DNA of 64,000 nt, from positions 1 to 64,000 of the forward strand of contig JAACJM010000193.1 of assembly GCA_013368315.1 (NCBI GenBank), read 5' to 3'. This document shows positions 1-11,664 of this stretch, piece by piece. Position 1 is the stretch's first letter; each line of letters begins with the position of its first letter. The notes under the pieces were generated by a model. The model saw only the letters and a list, made by a program, of their open reading frames with translations. It was not told the origin of the DNA and did not search any database. Origin of the DNA: Tetrapyrgos nigripes. Taxonomy: Eukaryota; Basidiomycota; Agaricomycetes; Agaricales; Campanellaceae. The translations under genes and the position numbers were made by a program.

Positions 1-602
1 CATGACAACAAGGAAGATGGTGCAGGCGTTTTAGCAGTTCTTGATGACTTTTGAAGCTCGTCCTGCTGGTTGATGGGCCTGGATCATTGAAGAGTGACGC
101 GTCAGCGTTTTGTAAGCTCGAGCGTCAGCAAGTGGCAGTGTTCGGGCATTTTGAAGCACTGAGGGTGAAGGCCCCTTCCGGTTGTTAACTGAACTCATGG
201 AAAAGCTACGAGGGTTGACATGTGTTGACTGGCCTTCAACAGCCTCGTAACAGTGTAGCAGGATAGTTAATCATCCATATACCAAACTCCAGAGTCCGGT
301 TCTGAGACTTCATGAAAAATTTATGTACAGACAAACAATGTATTCACAAACAGTAGATAGAAGTACACATAGGAGCGACCAGGCCCCTTAACGAACCATT
401 CTCAGACTGTTACGTGCATAGATTTTTTTCCTTCAAAATTTATAGGATGAGACAAAACTGCATTGTCTCTTGAGGGTAAAAAAGAATCATCATTTCTTCG
501 ATTTCAGAATCATTGGACATTGCAATTCAAGATAAACCTAAAGTCAGGTTTTAGAACACAGTAGCCTTTAAAAGACAACAAAGGAACATACTGGCAGAAT
601 CA
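1..602. other. intergenic, no gene seen
   Basis: No convincing coding exon is visible. Around 200-255 there is a short pair of inverted segments, one containing GCTACGAGGGTTGAC and the other containing CAGCCTCGTAAC. This resembles the TTACGAGGCC core found at several repeat ends elsewhere in the window. The rest is the presumed 3' flank of the minus-strand CHAT gene. Confidence 0.4.
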
Positions 603-2302
603 CTAAACTCTGTAATGGATGAATGGAACCCACTTTACGAATTCCATCTCACTGACCTCCTTTCGCAAATGTTCGACAGCTGCATGAAGTGCATATGCTG
701 CACTCTGTCTCGGGTTCTGACTCACCAGTTCGTCACTACGCCCCAAGATACTTTCATAGAATTTATCAGCAACTATAGGTGCATCTTTGTCCCCGATTGA
801 CCACATGGTAGCAATGACACTCGGATAACCGACAGCAAGCATACCAGCTGCAAGATGGACAGCTTCTTCAGGAAGGTTCTCATTGCCTGCCGCTGTCTGA
901 GATGCGGAGAGGAATGCAAGTTCTACGTTCTCAAGGGATAAACACATCAAGTCTTGGAGCTTGAGTCTTCCGTTGTAAAGAGCCAAGGCGCTATCAAGAG
1001 GGTTTTTCGAGTCTTGAATTCCATGGCAAGCGAGATGGACAATCTCATGCCTGCTCATTTCACACTTGACAGTCTCAATGACTGCCTCATGACAAGTGAG
1101 ATGAATAATTTCTAAAACCACTTTGTATGCATGAAGTGCTGAAGAAGAGCCCTGATGATGTGAACAGAGGGTTGCCCATTTACAAGCAGCTTCATATCGG
1201 ATTGAAGGTGGGCTTGATGTATTTGTTGTAGCTCGCTGGTAAGTTGAAGTTGCATTTTCTATGTCTCCAAGCTCCCCGAGATGCTCAAATCGACACTGGA
1301 GTGCTCCCCCCAGGTTGGTGAGCTGGGCTGCTTTGTCAGGATGGCCATCAGGAGTTAGATCCACAGCCTGTTGCATGACCTGAATTGCATGTTCAATGTC
1401 CCCCAGCTCTCCAAAGCACTCAAACCGATGCAGGAGTGCGCTCCCCAGGTTGGTGAGCTGGGCCGCCTTGTCAGCATGGCCATCAGGGGTTAGATCCACA
1501 GCCTGTTGCATGACCTGAATTGCATGCCCAATGTCCCCCAGCTCCCTGAGATGTTCAAATCGCTGCAAGAAGGCAACTCCTATGGTGTTGAGCCAGGATG
1601 CTTTGTCAGCATGGCCATCAGGAGTGAGCTTGATGGCTTCCTCCATTAGTTGCACTGCCATATCAATTTCAACACAGTCTCCAGACTGTTTGAAATACTG
1701 TATCAACTGCACTGCAGAATTGTTCAACTCCTGAGCCTGTTCAGATGGAGTCAGTTGGTGTACAATCAATTGTCAAGCCAACCAGAACATACCTTTGCCT
1801 GGTTCCTTAGGGACTCCCAACCAGATAGCAACTCAAGCTCAGCCTGCTCCTCCATGTCAATAGGTGCATAGTTGACAGAGCTGTCTTCAGTTGCCTATAA
1901 TACAGCTGTAAGTATGGTAGGAATTCTTTGACTAGATAATTACATACCTCTGCATTAGGTTGTCCCAGCAACATCTCAATGGCCCTTTTAAGCTCAACAT
2001 CTTCACCTTCATGGTCAGGTGTAGATTGGATAAGTGTTCCCCCCACCTCCTGCAATATCAAAATCAGATATGTTGATTTTGTAAGTGATAAGGGTATATA
2101 ACACATACCTCTGCATTAGATTGTCCCAAAGCCATCTTAATGGCCATCTCAAACTCGAGTGTAGGCTGAGGAAGTGTTTTGTCCAACCCCTACAATAAGT
2201 AATTAGATTAGCCATGTTAAGTACATGATTATACTGGGTACTTACTCCATCTGTAGCTGAGTCTCTCATTGGATCCTCCAATGGAATATTAGATTCTGCC
2301 AT
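603..2302 (-). CDS. TPR-like / CHAT-domain protein, probable pseudo-protease
   Basis: Five exons join in frame with all phase-0 introns: 2246-2302, 2109-2189, 1948-2049, 1793-1894 and 603-1736, giving about 491 residues. The start is the ATG at 2302. Exons 2-4 carry diverged copies of a short unit ending in LGQxNAE. Exon 5 opens with about three TPR-like repeats of roughly 40 residues (LTPDGHADKA...LGDIEHAIQ), then a CHAT (caspase-HetF-associated) domain to the C-terminus. The CHAT histidine motif HLACHG (His about 352) is present. The usual catalytic Cys of the LSACxT motif is Ser: LSASQT, Ser about 393, codon TCT. The stretch between TPRs and the His motif is much shorter than in typical fungal TPR/CHAT proteins, which often exceed 800 residues. 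CHAT domains are known caspase-like peptidases. Inactivity is my inference; a pseudo-enzyme or a decaying paralogue both fit. Confidence 0.75.
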
Positions 2303-2917
2303 TTTGGACTATTCTTCAACTGAGTTAGGTGTACTGTCTGCAAATGACAAAAACTCAATACTTACAGTTCCCAAATGGATTTATCAAGCTCCAGTATTTC
2401 TGATTAACAATGAAGAGGGAAGGTGATGATGATCTGCCTTCGAACGCAAGACAAGGAGGGGGGGGGGGGAGGGGGGGAGAAGGAGAAGGGAGGATTGATT
2501 TGGGAGTGAGACTAAGCCACTGTTGAATGATTGACTGAAAAAACACAAGAATTAGTGCATGCCCATAATCTCATGCTGGGTACTGATGCACCAGGCAAGT
2601 AATCGGTTTCAAAATATAGCAAGAGATAACAGAAAGTGTGGAGCAAAGTGGGGATCAGCGATTTGATTAAACGGCAGAGGGTGGATAGCATACAAATAGA
2701 CAAAATCAATATAGGTTTCTTTGGTGTAAAATTCACCTTACTCCAAGTGCTTCTAGATATAACAGAGGATGGGTTTCGTAGAGGACAAAGCCAAAATCAT
2801 CGTTGAATTAAAATCTATACAATGCTGATGCATATAACGTATGAGGGAGTAATCGATCTCAGAGTATAACCAGAAGCGCGGCGAGATTGAGCAAAGAAAG
2901 GATTCAAGAGAGCAAGT
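2303..2917. other. upstream region of CHAT gene, no gene seen
   Basis: This stretch holds the presumed promoter of the CHAT gene, a G-rich tract near 2458-2480 and no ORF with recognisable content. Short frames here lack splice or family support. Confidence 0.4.
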
Positions 2918-3210
2918 TACGAGGCCTCTTAAAGGCCGAGTTAACTTATGTCGACCTCGAAAATTTTACCACAACCTCAAACTCCCACCCCTTTTTGTTG
3001 CCACAGCCGATCTTTGCCCTTCCGACAACCAGAATGTCCAGACTCGGTCTGGACCAGATCCAAGGACCGTGACCGTTGACGTCGATAACCACGACGTCAT
3101 GCCAGCGTGTCAAATTGGTCTGCTTAACACCCTTCTTGAAGTTCTTCCCTCCCACTTCCACCAATGTTTGAATTCCCTCCCTTCTGCAATCTCCATTTGG
3201 AATACTTCCC
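2918..3210 (-). repeat. dispersed repeat, copy A, with 88-codon ORF
   Basis: Read on the minus strand, this segment matches pieces at 39890-40095, 40545-40640 and 40790-40865. Shared landmarks in order are ACACGCTGGCATGAC, GACGTCAACGG, GTCTGGAC/GTCTAGAC, GGGGTGGGAGTTTGA, a GAGGTCGACATAAG segment, then GGCCTTTAAGAGGCC ending near GTAACTTGC. Copy A keeps an open frame (2946-3212, minus; WHDVVVIDVNGHGPWIW) that the other copies have lost. It is probably the tail of a mobile-element gene; the protein is not recognised. Confidence 0.55.
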
Positions 3211-5555
3211 ATTAACTGAAAATCATGGGATAGGGATGTCTTTTCGGATCTATTACTAGGATTGGCATCAAAGAAGGTAAGATTTACGGTGGTGTATTAT
3301 AACCTTCCTTCCTTTACACATCATCCTGATCCAACCGATAGCATCACAAGTACAATAAATATACAAAGCCTTACCAGTGACTTATTCATATCCTGGATCT
3401 TCGCACTTTGCGACTAAAATATCCTCTTCAGCGTCCTTCTTTCAACATCTGTCTGCGATTGATATCATCCTTCTACCTCTGCAGAGCCTACAGCAGTCTC
3501 GTGTCCCACTTGATCTTGCCAAAAATAGCATCAGCACGGGCATCATTACTCATAGAACTCAAGCTGCGTTGACGTGATCTCTTCAAGTCCCTTTTATACC
3601 TACTGCAATACATTTTAGAATGTTCTACTTCTACAACTATGTATGAGTAAGTATCTACAAGTATGAGTAAGATAGCTCCAAGAGGTGAGTAAGATATTAC
3701 TGAGCGCTTGAAGAGTCACTCATGGAATAGTGTCAAAGACACCAGGAAGTTCAACACAGTTCACCTGCATAACCTGAGAAATTAGACTATGTGAAAGGGC
3801 CTCGTAACTTGCCATGCGAAGCGATGGCCCTTTGCCCCAGTAAAATGATAGAGGAGAGCAGAGATATGGTTGAATCGGTGCACTAAGTACTTGAAGTATA
3901 CGGTGAAAGCTGTTGAAAGATAAGGCATGAACACACTCGGAAGTTTCGTTGACAGGCTTCTCAAGAATGTTGTCCTCATATTCTCTTTGTTTGACAGATA
4001 GATAGATAGATACTACTAAGATAGATGACATCAAATGATCACATGTGGGGCCTCTGTACAGCTTTGCCATAGGGGCCAACTATGACCCCAGGCTTTAGGT
4101 GCTACGTCTCCGATATATCCCATTGCATGTACACCGACCTTTTTAGATATGTATCCAATCAAAAAGCGGGCTAGTCGTCTTATTCTATGACGCTCACATG
4201 TACCATCTTGGGTCCCGCACAGCTTTCCTTCTTCTTCGCTGGAGTCCCTCCTGTTCAGCATTGCCCAGAGTGTCCATTGGTCAGGTACCTCCGATACTGA
4301 GATTCCGGTGATCGTTGCGTTTGATGTCGGCTCTCATGATCGATAAAAGACGCCTATGTTTAGTCTGTGGTTCAAGAACCCTCGGCCGATCGAACATCCG
4401 ATACAGCATCAGTTCCACCGGCAATGATTGGCATGACATGTTACATCACGCAGAATTTCGATCAGTCCTGCATGCGAGCTGTCATTTTACCGCAACACTC
4501 AGAACTAAGATGTAGTATCCTGGGGCAGCTCCAGAGAGGGTTCCCGACAGGAACATCAGGAGATCTGAGTAGCTAAGTTCCCTTCTCTGTGTGATACATT
4601 AAACTGGTTAAACCGCCCTAGATCGGGGATCTGTCGGTTGTCGTTAGGATCCCGCTCGCTTGTCCAGGATTTCAATGTCCGTCAGGGCTGTCGTAGTAAT
4701 ACGAATCTCGCACTACTCTACTGGTAAACCGAATTTTAAGTACACTCACTGAGAGAGAAATAATCAGCACAAGGAGCGCCACCTCAACCCCCAAGATGGA
4801 GGATTCTGCAATGACGATACTTGACATGTGGGAAGACTGAACTCTAGGGCTGAAGATCAGACTTCTTTATAAGCGTTTGAAACGAGGTCGTGACTTCACT
4901 ATTTTTTGATAGGATTCTGCCGCTGAAGAGAAATGAAAATCACTCAGGCCACCCTTAGTGACCCCAATACTAACGAATGCAAATTTTCAGTGTTTATCAT
5001 GAACGCCACTCGGAAATGTGAGGCTAGTGAAGCTTTCGAACTGAACGACAGATGCGAGAGAGCCATTGTAATAGTCTTGGTCGATCCGCCTAGGAAGTAG
5101 GATCTGGAACTGAGCTGGCCGAACACATGCACATTATGTGCTTACAAGGAATCAATGATGCCACTCGCTACTATGTACTCAAGTTCTAATTTCTGAAGCG
5201 ACTCAACTTGATACATAGGATCCTTGCCAAGCCTAAACTATATGACATGAAAGAGTAACAGTGATATCTTCCCATGCGTTATTCATGCACCCTGTTGAAC
5301 ACTGAGCAGAATAGAATCAGTCCGATTCCCATCGTGGAGCAAAGGTTGGCCAAACAGCCACTATGTATAGTCATTGCTAGTTCCTTAACATTCTTGCTTG
5401 CAACATCATTGAACGTTTGGTTTCCATAGTCCGTAATCGAGGTGTTGCATACATAGGAATACGGAATATTGACACCATTGACAAATGACAGTGAGCATGG
5501 CATGTAAAGGGACCATATCATAGTAGAACATATATGAGTGTGTCGCTGCTCCACT
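3211..5555. other. repeat-derived intergenic, no gene seen
   Basis: No supported gene. Positions 3798-3830 hold an inverted copy of the GCCATCGCTTCGCGTGGCAA / TTACGAGGCC motif also seen at 40059-40090 and 40604-40640. Several open frames of 60-120 codons occur, but none shows family motifs or plausible splice structure. Confidence 0.4.
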
Positions 5556-6665
5556 CTGAAAGTGGTATAGGTAAATTTGCAGACACCCCTTGTAGACACC
5601 CTGTGGATAGCATTGTAACTTATGATGTGGGACTCTATCTATTGTACCAGCAGTATATATAATCTCAGAGATGCTCTCAAGGTGGTGCATGTGCTGTACA
5701 CAAAGTGTAATAATCTTCAAAAAAGTGGGATGAGCACAGCCACAAAGCTTTTTCTTGTTTTTCTGATATGTTCATACAGATTATCTCTATACAGGATATC
5801 GGTAGAAGATTTCTATACCCTCAGGAGTGTATCTCAGTGTAAAAATGCAAAGTGAGGGCACTCAAAATGTTTCAAATGCATCTTGAATGCTTCAGATGCT
5901 CACTGCCTGCATTTGCACTTGTTAACTTGGAATATCAAACAGTTGGTGATATTAGGGGTCATGTTTCTACAGGATAATACATTCTGATAGCTCCAAGATA
6001 ATTTGTACTCATTGTGATATTTGGGAAGGGTGTCCAAGGTGGCTGTGCACTTGTAGACACCTTGCACCTCAAGAGTGTCAGGTACAAGAGTTTTGCCTAG
6101 AACTGGACATGAGTGAAGGTAATATAAAAATTAACTAGTAATAGCCAGTTAAATCTGTAAGACTATTTTCTCTGCCTGTGTGGTTTCTTAGATTGGTTTC
6201 CATCCTTTGTCTCTCCACTTCCCTTTTCTGCATCATGCCAAGGCTTAGATTGAGTGGATCCATGTGGCTGGTGTGGTTCTGTTGGTTTTGTAATGATTTC
6301 CTCCTTTAGAAGTCCAACTTCCTGTAAGGCCTTTTTTGACCTGTTTAAGACTTTCTTTTTGATTGATGGCCTTGTTCTGGGTCTGGGAGGCATGGTCTTC
6401 TCCTTCTCTACTTTCTCTGCCTTTTTTCTGCTTCTATTCCTTCCCATAAAGCCTTAAAATGTTCACTTTCTTGAATAATTAGAAAGAAATTTGTAATACA
6501 AAAAAATATCACTATACCTCAAAGTCAGATTCTGTAGCATATTTTTCTGGACCATCATAAGGCCACCACAGATCTTCTGGAGGACCAATATCCAGACTCC
6601 ATTGCTCTCTTCCTGCTTTACCAGCCTTCACTGATCTATCAAACATAACTGCTTCCAAATTCCAA
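5556..6665 (-). mobile_element. truncated copy of TIR element (minus orientation)
   Basis: Read on the minus strand, this region is collinear with 59600-60812 on the plus strand. Shared landmarks are an ATGTTTGATAGATCA segment, the ORF tail described separately, a GAAGATT...ACTTTGTGTACA segment and a terminal block with GGGTGTCTGCAAATTTACC. Only one end with the GCAGACACCCC-type subterminal repeat is found (5565-5612). The other end is missing before 7255, so the copy is truncated. An internal GTAGACACC repeat lies near 6020-6065. Confidence 0.7.
6163..6645 (-). pseudogene. C-terminal fragment of unrecognised TE-encoded protein
   Basis: Two exons can be read on the minus strand. The first (about 6520-6645) encodes MFDRSVKAGKAGREQW followed by GPPEDLWWPYDGPEK. 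The second (6163-6447 region) encodes a basic tail with MPPRPRTRPSIKKK and a C-terminal KKPHRQRK. The same tail occurs at 59631-60116. The protein lies inside a TIR element and is therefore probably a transposase or accessory C-terminus. I do not recognise the family. No catalytic domain remains here. Confidence 0.5.
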
Positions 6666-7255
6666 TAACATGAGCACTTCTTTATCAACATCTGCCCCTT
6701 GAAGTATAGAAAAGCATTGTAAGGCAGAAAGTTTCCAAGTCACATACTTAGAGACACAGGTGAATAGCCATCATTCTGATTATTCATACACTGGAGGCGA
6801 GCTCATGGGAAGCCAATACAGAGCCAACCTTTCAACTTGTCCAGTGATCAAACCTGTAGGGCCCAGGTACATAGGGTTAATCTACTCCGTGTACATAGAT
6901 AGATCTGAAATCTGAAATATGGCAGTTGCTAGGGAAGCTGAGTGGTCCATCTGAGGAATAAAAGAATGACTATATTAGTTTATAATTCTATAACTATATA
7001 CATGTGTACAACTATAAGTACAAAATACAATAGCGAAAGCGAGATATTTATAGCAACACAAAGAGCAAAGTGACAGCAAAATAGTGCATGCAAGTCTCCT
7101 TGTCTCAACAATTCACTTCGCTGTGTCAATGGCATTGCAAACCTCCTTCAATCCAAAGTGTATCTTCATCAGAAACTCCTCCTGATGATGGGTGTGGCAG
7201 TCAGGACATGGCCTAATGATCTTAGTGGCATAACACAGTAATTGGTGGTGCACTT
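6666..7255. other. no gene recognised; junction upstream of chromovirus fragment
   Basis: AT-rich unrecognised sequence. A minus-strand frame just before 7255 reads a possible CPDC / HTHH segment, too short to assign. The chromovirus reading frame becomes recognisable at about 7256, so a truncation or recombination junction should lie close to that point. Confidence 0.35.
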
Positions 7256-9374
7256 CCAAAGACATCAAGTTTAACTGGTCTAAGGATGCTCAGGATGCCT
7301 TTGACATCATGAAGTCCCTAATCACCTCCTTCCCTGTCCTCATTATGCCTGACAACTCTTGTCCATACTGCTTGGAATCAGACAGCTCTGATTACACTAC
7401 AGGAGCAGTCTTATCTCAGCAGTCCCCAGACGATGACAAGTGGCATCCAGTCACATTTTACTCCAAGAGTCTTAATGCTGTTGAACGCAGCTACAAGATC
7501 CATGATAAGGAAATGTTAGCCATCATCTGAGCCCTTGAAGAGTGGAGACACTTCCTGGAAGGTGGATGCTTTCCTGTAGAAATCTGGACAGATCATAAGA
7601 ACTTGGAGTATTTCCGAACTGCAAAGAAGCTCAATCAATGTCAGGCATGTTGGTCCCTGTTCCTCTCCCGTTTTGACTTCCAGTTACATCACCACCCTGG
7701 CCATACTATGAGCAAGCCTGACACCTTATCTCACTGACCTGATGACAATTCAGACATTGTGCTGCTCAAGCCAGAGGTATTCTCAATTGCTGCTGTCACT
7801 ACTGCAGTTGACCTAACTGGCGAAGAAGTCGAGATCCTCAAAGACGTCTGCTTTGCTGCCCATGAAAACAAACTGGAAGAACAAGTCATGTGTGCTGTGC
7901 AAGCATTGCACAAGTCCCATACTTGGTCTATTCATAGTGCTGAATGGGATGAGCATGAAGGGTTGTTGTATTTCTGAGGCAAGATCTATGTTCCTCCTTC
8001 CCATGACCTCCACTGTCACATAGTCTCCCAACACCATGACACCAAGGTTGCCAGTCACCCTGGATGGTTCAAGACCCTTGAATTTGTTCCACACAACTAC
8101 TGGTAGCCTCAGATGTCTTGGTACATTGGACAGTACACCAATATTTGTGACTTGTGCATGCAAACCAAGACACGTCATCGTCTCCCCATTGGAGAACTTG
8201 TCCCTTCTGAGACTCCCACTGAACCATGGCAATCAGTGTCAGTCGACTTCATTGTGGAGCTACCAGAAGCTCATAGGTACAATGCAGTCATGGTTGTTGT
8301 GGACATGCTTGGCAAGAGAGGTCACTTCCTTCAGACTCATACAACAGTTATTGCTGAAAGAGCTGCTTGCATCTACTTCAGGGAAGTATGGAAGCACCAC
8401 AGGATGCCCAGATCAGCACACTCTGACCATGGCCTACAGTTTGTTGCAGACTTCATGTGGGAGCTCTGTAGGATGGCTGGTGTCAAACAGGAACTCTCTA
8501 CAGCCTATCACCCACAGACAGATGGACAGACTGAACATGTCAATCAAGAACTAGAAGGTTACCTGCGCCAGTGGGTGAGCCAATGACAGGATGATTGGGA
8601 TGAGTTACTACCCACTGCTAAGTTCTCCTACAACAATAAGATCCATGCATCAACTCAGCAAACTCCCTTCATGATTGACACTGGTCAGAATCCTCGGATG
8701 GGTTTTGAGCCTCACACCCAGCAGTCGGAGATGGAGAATGTCAATGACTTGTCGATCAGCTTAATTCAGGCTGGACAGAGGCACAAGCAGCACTCACAAA
8801 GGCCAAGTCAGAGTATGCAGAGTATGCCCAATACTACAACCACTGCCACTCTCCTGCCCCTGTTTTCGTACCTGGTGACAAGGTTTGGCTGAATGGCTCT
8901 GATATTAACACAACTTGTCCATCAGAGAAACTCAGTCACCATTGGCTTGGGCCTTACACTGTTCTTCAAGAAGTTGGCAAGGGTGCCTACAAACTGAAAC
9001 TTCCCCTGTCCATGAAATGCCTCCACCCAGTCTTCCCCATCATCAAACTCAACCACTATGTCGAAGACCCTATCTCTGGTCATAAACCTGACCCACCTCC
9101 TGACCCTGAAATCATTGACGGTGAAGAAGAGTTTGAGGTTGAAGAAATCCTGGATAGTTGTCAATATGGATGTTGGAAAAAGTTGCAATACATTGTTCGA
9201 TGGAAGGGCTATGGACCACAGGATGATTCATGGGAATGTGCAGAGGATTTGGTACATGCTCCAAAGGCAGTGGCAGACTTCTATACAAGGTATCCTGATG
9301 CTGTTAAAACAGTGCGAATATCTCCTGATCATTCCAGTAACTGGTGTGCTGCATCGAGGTCACTGCAGATCTAG
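7256..9374 (+). pseudogene. gypsy pol fragment: RT end, RNase H, integrase, chromodomain
   Basis: From about 7256 the frame reads FNWSKDAQDAF (end of RT), then the RNase H connection ([33 protein letters not shown]). The integrase H2C2 finger (QHHDTKVASHPG ... CDLC) lies near 8025-8160. The integrase core keeps D,D,E (SVDFIVEL; SDHGLQF with His where SDRG is usual; DGQTEHVNQELE). A C-terminal chromodomain (YIVRWKGYGPQDDSWE) lies near 9190-9240. Five in-frame stops interrupt one continuous frame: TGA at 7528, 7735, 7975 and 8584, and TAG at 8104. A single frameshift occurs near 8755. Family alignment from memory places Arg at the TGA sites (AIIRALEEW, LSRRPD, RGKIYVP, QRQDDW) and Trp at the TAG (YWWPQM). 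The element cannot make a full Pol. Confidence 0.85.
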
Positions 9375-9385
9375 TAGGGGGGTGA
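9374..9385 (+). promoter_or_regulatory. polypurine tract before 3' LTR
   Basis: A short G-rich run (GTAGGGGGGTGA) directly precedes the LTR start. This is the expected position of the plus-strand priming polypurine tract. Confidence 0.6.
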
Positions 9386-9768
9386 TGTAAGGGGACAGTT
9401 TCCTTTTCCTTTCTCTGCTCCTTTAGGACTTGTTTGTTCTTGTTTTATCTGGACTCCATTGACTTATTTACCCTTGTTTCTTTGTTTCATCATCCATCAT
9501 TATTGTTCATCATTCTGATCTCCCGTCATTCCACTTTTCTATTACTTCATTGCTGCTGTATAGTTTTGCAGATCTTTTCCCAGGCCTTCATACAAGTATA
9601 TATACCCCTTCCCTGCAGGTGAGTATCCTTGAGTTTTTCTCTTTGGATCTCCTCCTGCAGGTGCGTAGTATGTTAGTCTTGTATCACCTAGTGCTGATTT
9701 ATATATACTTTGGATCTCCTCCTGCAGTTGTTGAGTGATTGCCTCATGTGTCAGGAGTCACCCTTACA
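9386..9768 (+). repeat. 3' LTR of the chromovirus (383 bp)
   Basis: The LTR begins TGTAAGGGGAC and ends GTCACCCTTACA, so the termini are perfect 8-bp inverted repeats (TGTAAGGG/CCCTTACA). Inside it, a 20-bp sequence CTTTGGATCTCCTCCTGCAG is present twice, at 9641-9660 and 9708-9727. No second copy of this LTR is seen in the window, consistent with 5' truncation of the element. Confidence 0.85.
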
Positions 9769-11597
9769 ACTATAGTGCCAAGTCTCAGTGTTTCCCTGAA
9801 GCCTTCCTGGTACTAAGTATCCTAGCTGCTTTCACATGATAGGTGAACATTTGGCCAATTCGTTTACTTTGATCTCCCAGATACTGATTGTTTCAGTATC
9901 TCCATCCCATGTTGGAATGATTTCTGGTTTGAATTTTTCATTGAACCTAGGTGTCTGGCCATTGTTATTTCCATTTCTTCTAGGTCATCAATCACTGTTA
10001 TCAGTTCCATTGTTGATATTGGGAGGAGGATCATCATCTTCTGGGGGACCTGGTGGTGGATTTGGTGGGCCTGGTGGATTTGGTGGGCCTGGTGGATTTG
10101 GTGGAAATCCTTATGGGTTTTCGGTTTGGATTTCTATCAGAGTGGTGGTCATCATCAGGGTCATCGTCAGGGTCTCCTGCTGGTGGACCTCCTGCATTAT
10201 GCATTTGGGATCTTCCAGAGTGACAGCTGTGATTTGAGGCTTGACTATCATGCCCCTGTGACCCTTGGTGATCTGAAGGTGGTGGAGGTGGTTGAGGACC
10301 TCTAGGTTGTGTTGAAACTCCTGCAGGTTGTACAGTAGGTCTAGATTATTCTGCAAATTGCTGGGATCCCTGTACTGTGCAAATTATCCCATTGATTTTG
10401 TTGTGCCTGATGTCCAAGATTTGGGTAGCTTGAGACACTAGGCAATACAGTTTCTGGTGCAGGGGTCTGTACAGGCCTACTGATTACTCTAGGAGTATGG
10501 GGTGATGCAGTGTAACTTACACCATCTCTCTTCTCTCGCTTCTTGAGTGATCTCCATCCATTCATAATTTCTTTCAAGAAACTATATACATCAACAACAT
10601 AGCAGATGGCCATGCATATCAAGTCATTGAGGTTGACCCATTGTTCTGATTCTCCTGATATGCCCCAGGTTGGTATACTTGGAGGTCTTTTCTGCTAGCG
10701 TTGGTACTCATGTAAGAGTACATCCTGGTATCTTCTGAATTCATGAGCAAGGTTTAAGTATCTTCTGCTATCAATAGCATACAATACATGGTCCTTTACT
10801 CCAGAGTCCTCAGGTAGTTCAATATATCTCCAAGACTTAATGAGCGCAGTAAGCTCATTGAGTTGTCGTTCAAAAGTTTTCATTTCTGATCTCGACAAGG
10901 TTTGGTTGGCAGCCATTAAATAAGGGCAATGCAGATATTCACTTCCTATTTCCAGTGAACTATTCTGTAATTGTAACAGATAGTCTTGGAAGTCCTCATC
11001 TTGAAGATTGTCAACATCTCCAGTGATAGTCCTATAATCCTCTTCACTGATCTCTGCAAATGTACCATTCTGTTTCTGTTCAGCTGATGCTTCCTGAATA
11101 ACAGAATTCCATTGAGGCCCTTCAATTTTGAACTGATTGTTCAAGTAATATTGAAAGCCTGTATCAATCTCTTCCACATCTGGGCTTTCTCCCTCCAGCA
11201 TTTCTTGTATTTGCTCCTCCTCTTGATGTTCTTTACCTCTTCCACTAGGGGTGTTGGGCAGTGGAGATGTAGAACGAGGTCTTTGATGTGGAGTAGAAGC
11301 AGAAGGAGAGTTGAAGGCTCCTGGAAAACTCTGTCTTTGATCCATTGAAGAGTCTAATGATTGGTGAAGAGTACTAGAAGCAGATGGAAATTGGGATATG
11401 GATTCGTCTGTCTGATGATGGAATGTAGGAGAATGGATGTGAGGTGGTTGGATGTTTGCAGATGGTGCAGAGGGATGAGGTGGTTGTGGTTGTCTTGGTT
11501 TCCTGGGATTTGGATTCCAAGTATGAGTTTGTGCAGCAAAACATTCGCGTTCCATAGTCTTTCTAAGAGGATATTCCTTATTCTCTTGTGAAGACAT
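9769..11597 (-). pseudogene. gag-like pseudogene of a second LTR retrotransposon
   Basis: Read from ATG 11597, a Pro/Gln-rich N-terminal region is followed by an acidic helical region, a collagen-like proline tract (PPNPPGPPNPPGPP, about 10045-10110), an Arg/Asn-rich stretch and a capsid-like start (FKPEIIPTWDGDTETIS). The recognisable capsid motif LVPGRLQGNTETWHYS ends exactly where the chromovirus LTR begins (9769). The frame is broken by TAG at 10695 (10341-10694 continues in the same frame), by shifts near 10340, and by a double TGA at 9985-9990 where Arg-Arg would suit the basic context. It is a basidiomycete gypsy-type gag by motif; there is no pol downstream because of the nested insertion. 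Confidence 0.65.
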
Positions 11598-11664
11598 ATA
11601 CTACAATGGCTATACTAAGTATTATGGCCAACTTGCAAGACAAATTCCTGGATTGAACCACCAA

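Larger units (their letters stand above)
7256..9768 (+). mobile_element. 5'-truncated Ty3/gypsy chromovirus with 3' LTR
   Basis: The order RNase H, integrase, chromodomain, polypurine tract, LTR is that of a Tf1-like chromodomain gypsy element. Gag, protease and most of reverse transcriptase are absent, and no 5' LTR is found upstream. The 3' LTR has perfect 8-bp terminal inverted repeats. Immediately past the LTR, the sequence continues inside the gag frame of a second element on the minus strand, which shows a nested insertion. Confidence 0.85.

Noticed and set aside
10030..10110. Gly/Pro collagen-like frame on the plus strand
   Set aside because: It is the complement of the proline tract of the minus-strand gag; the plus frame has no other support.
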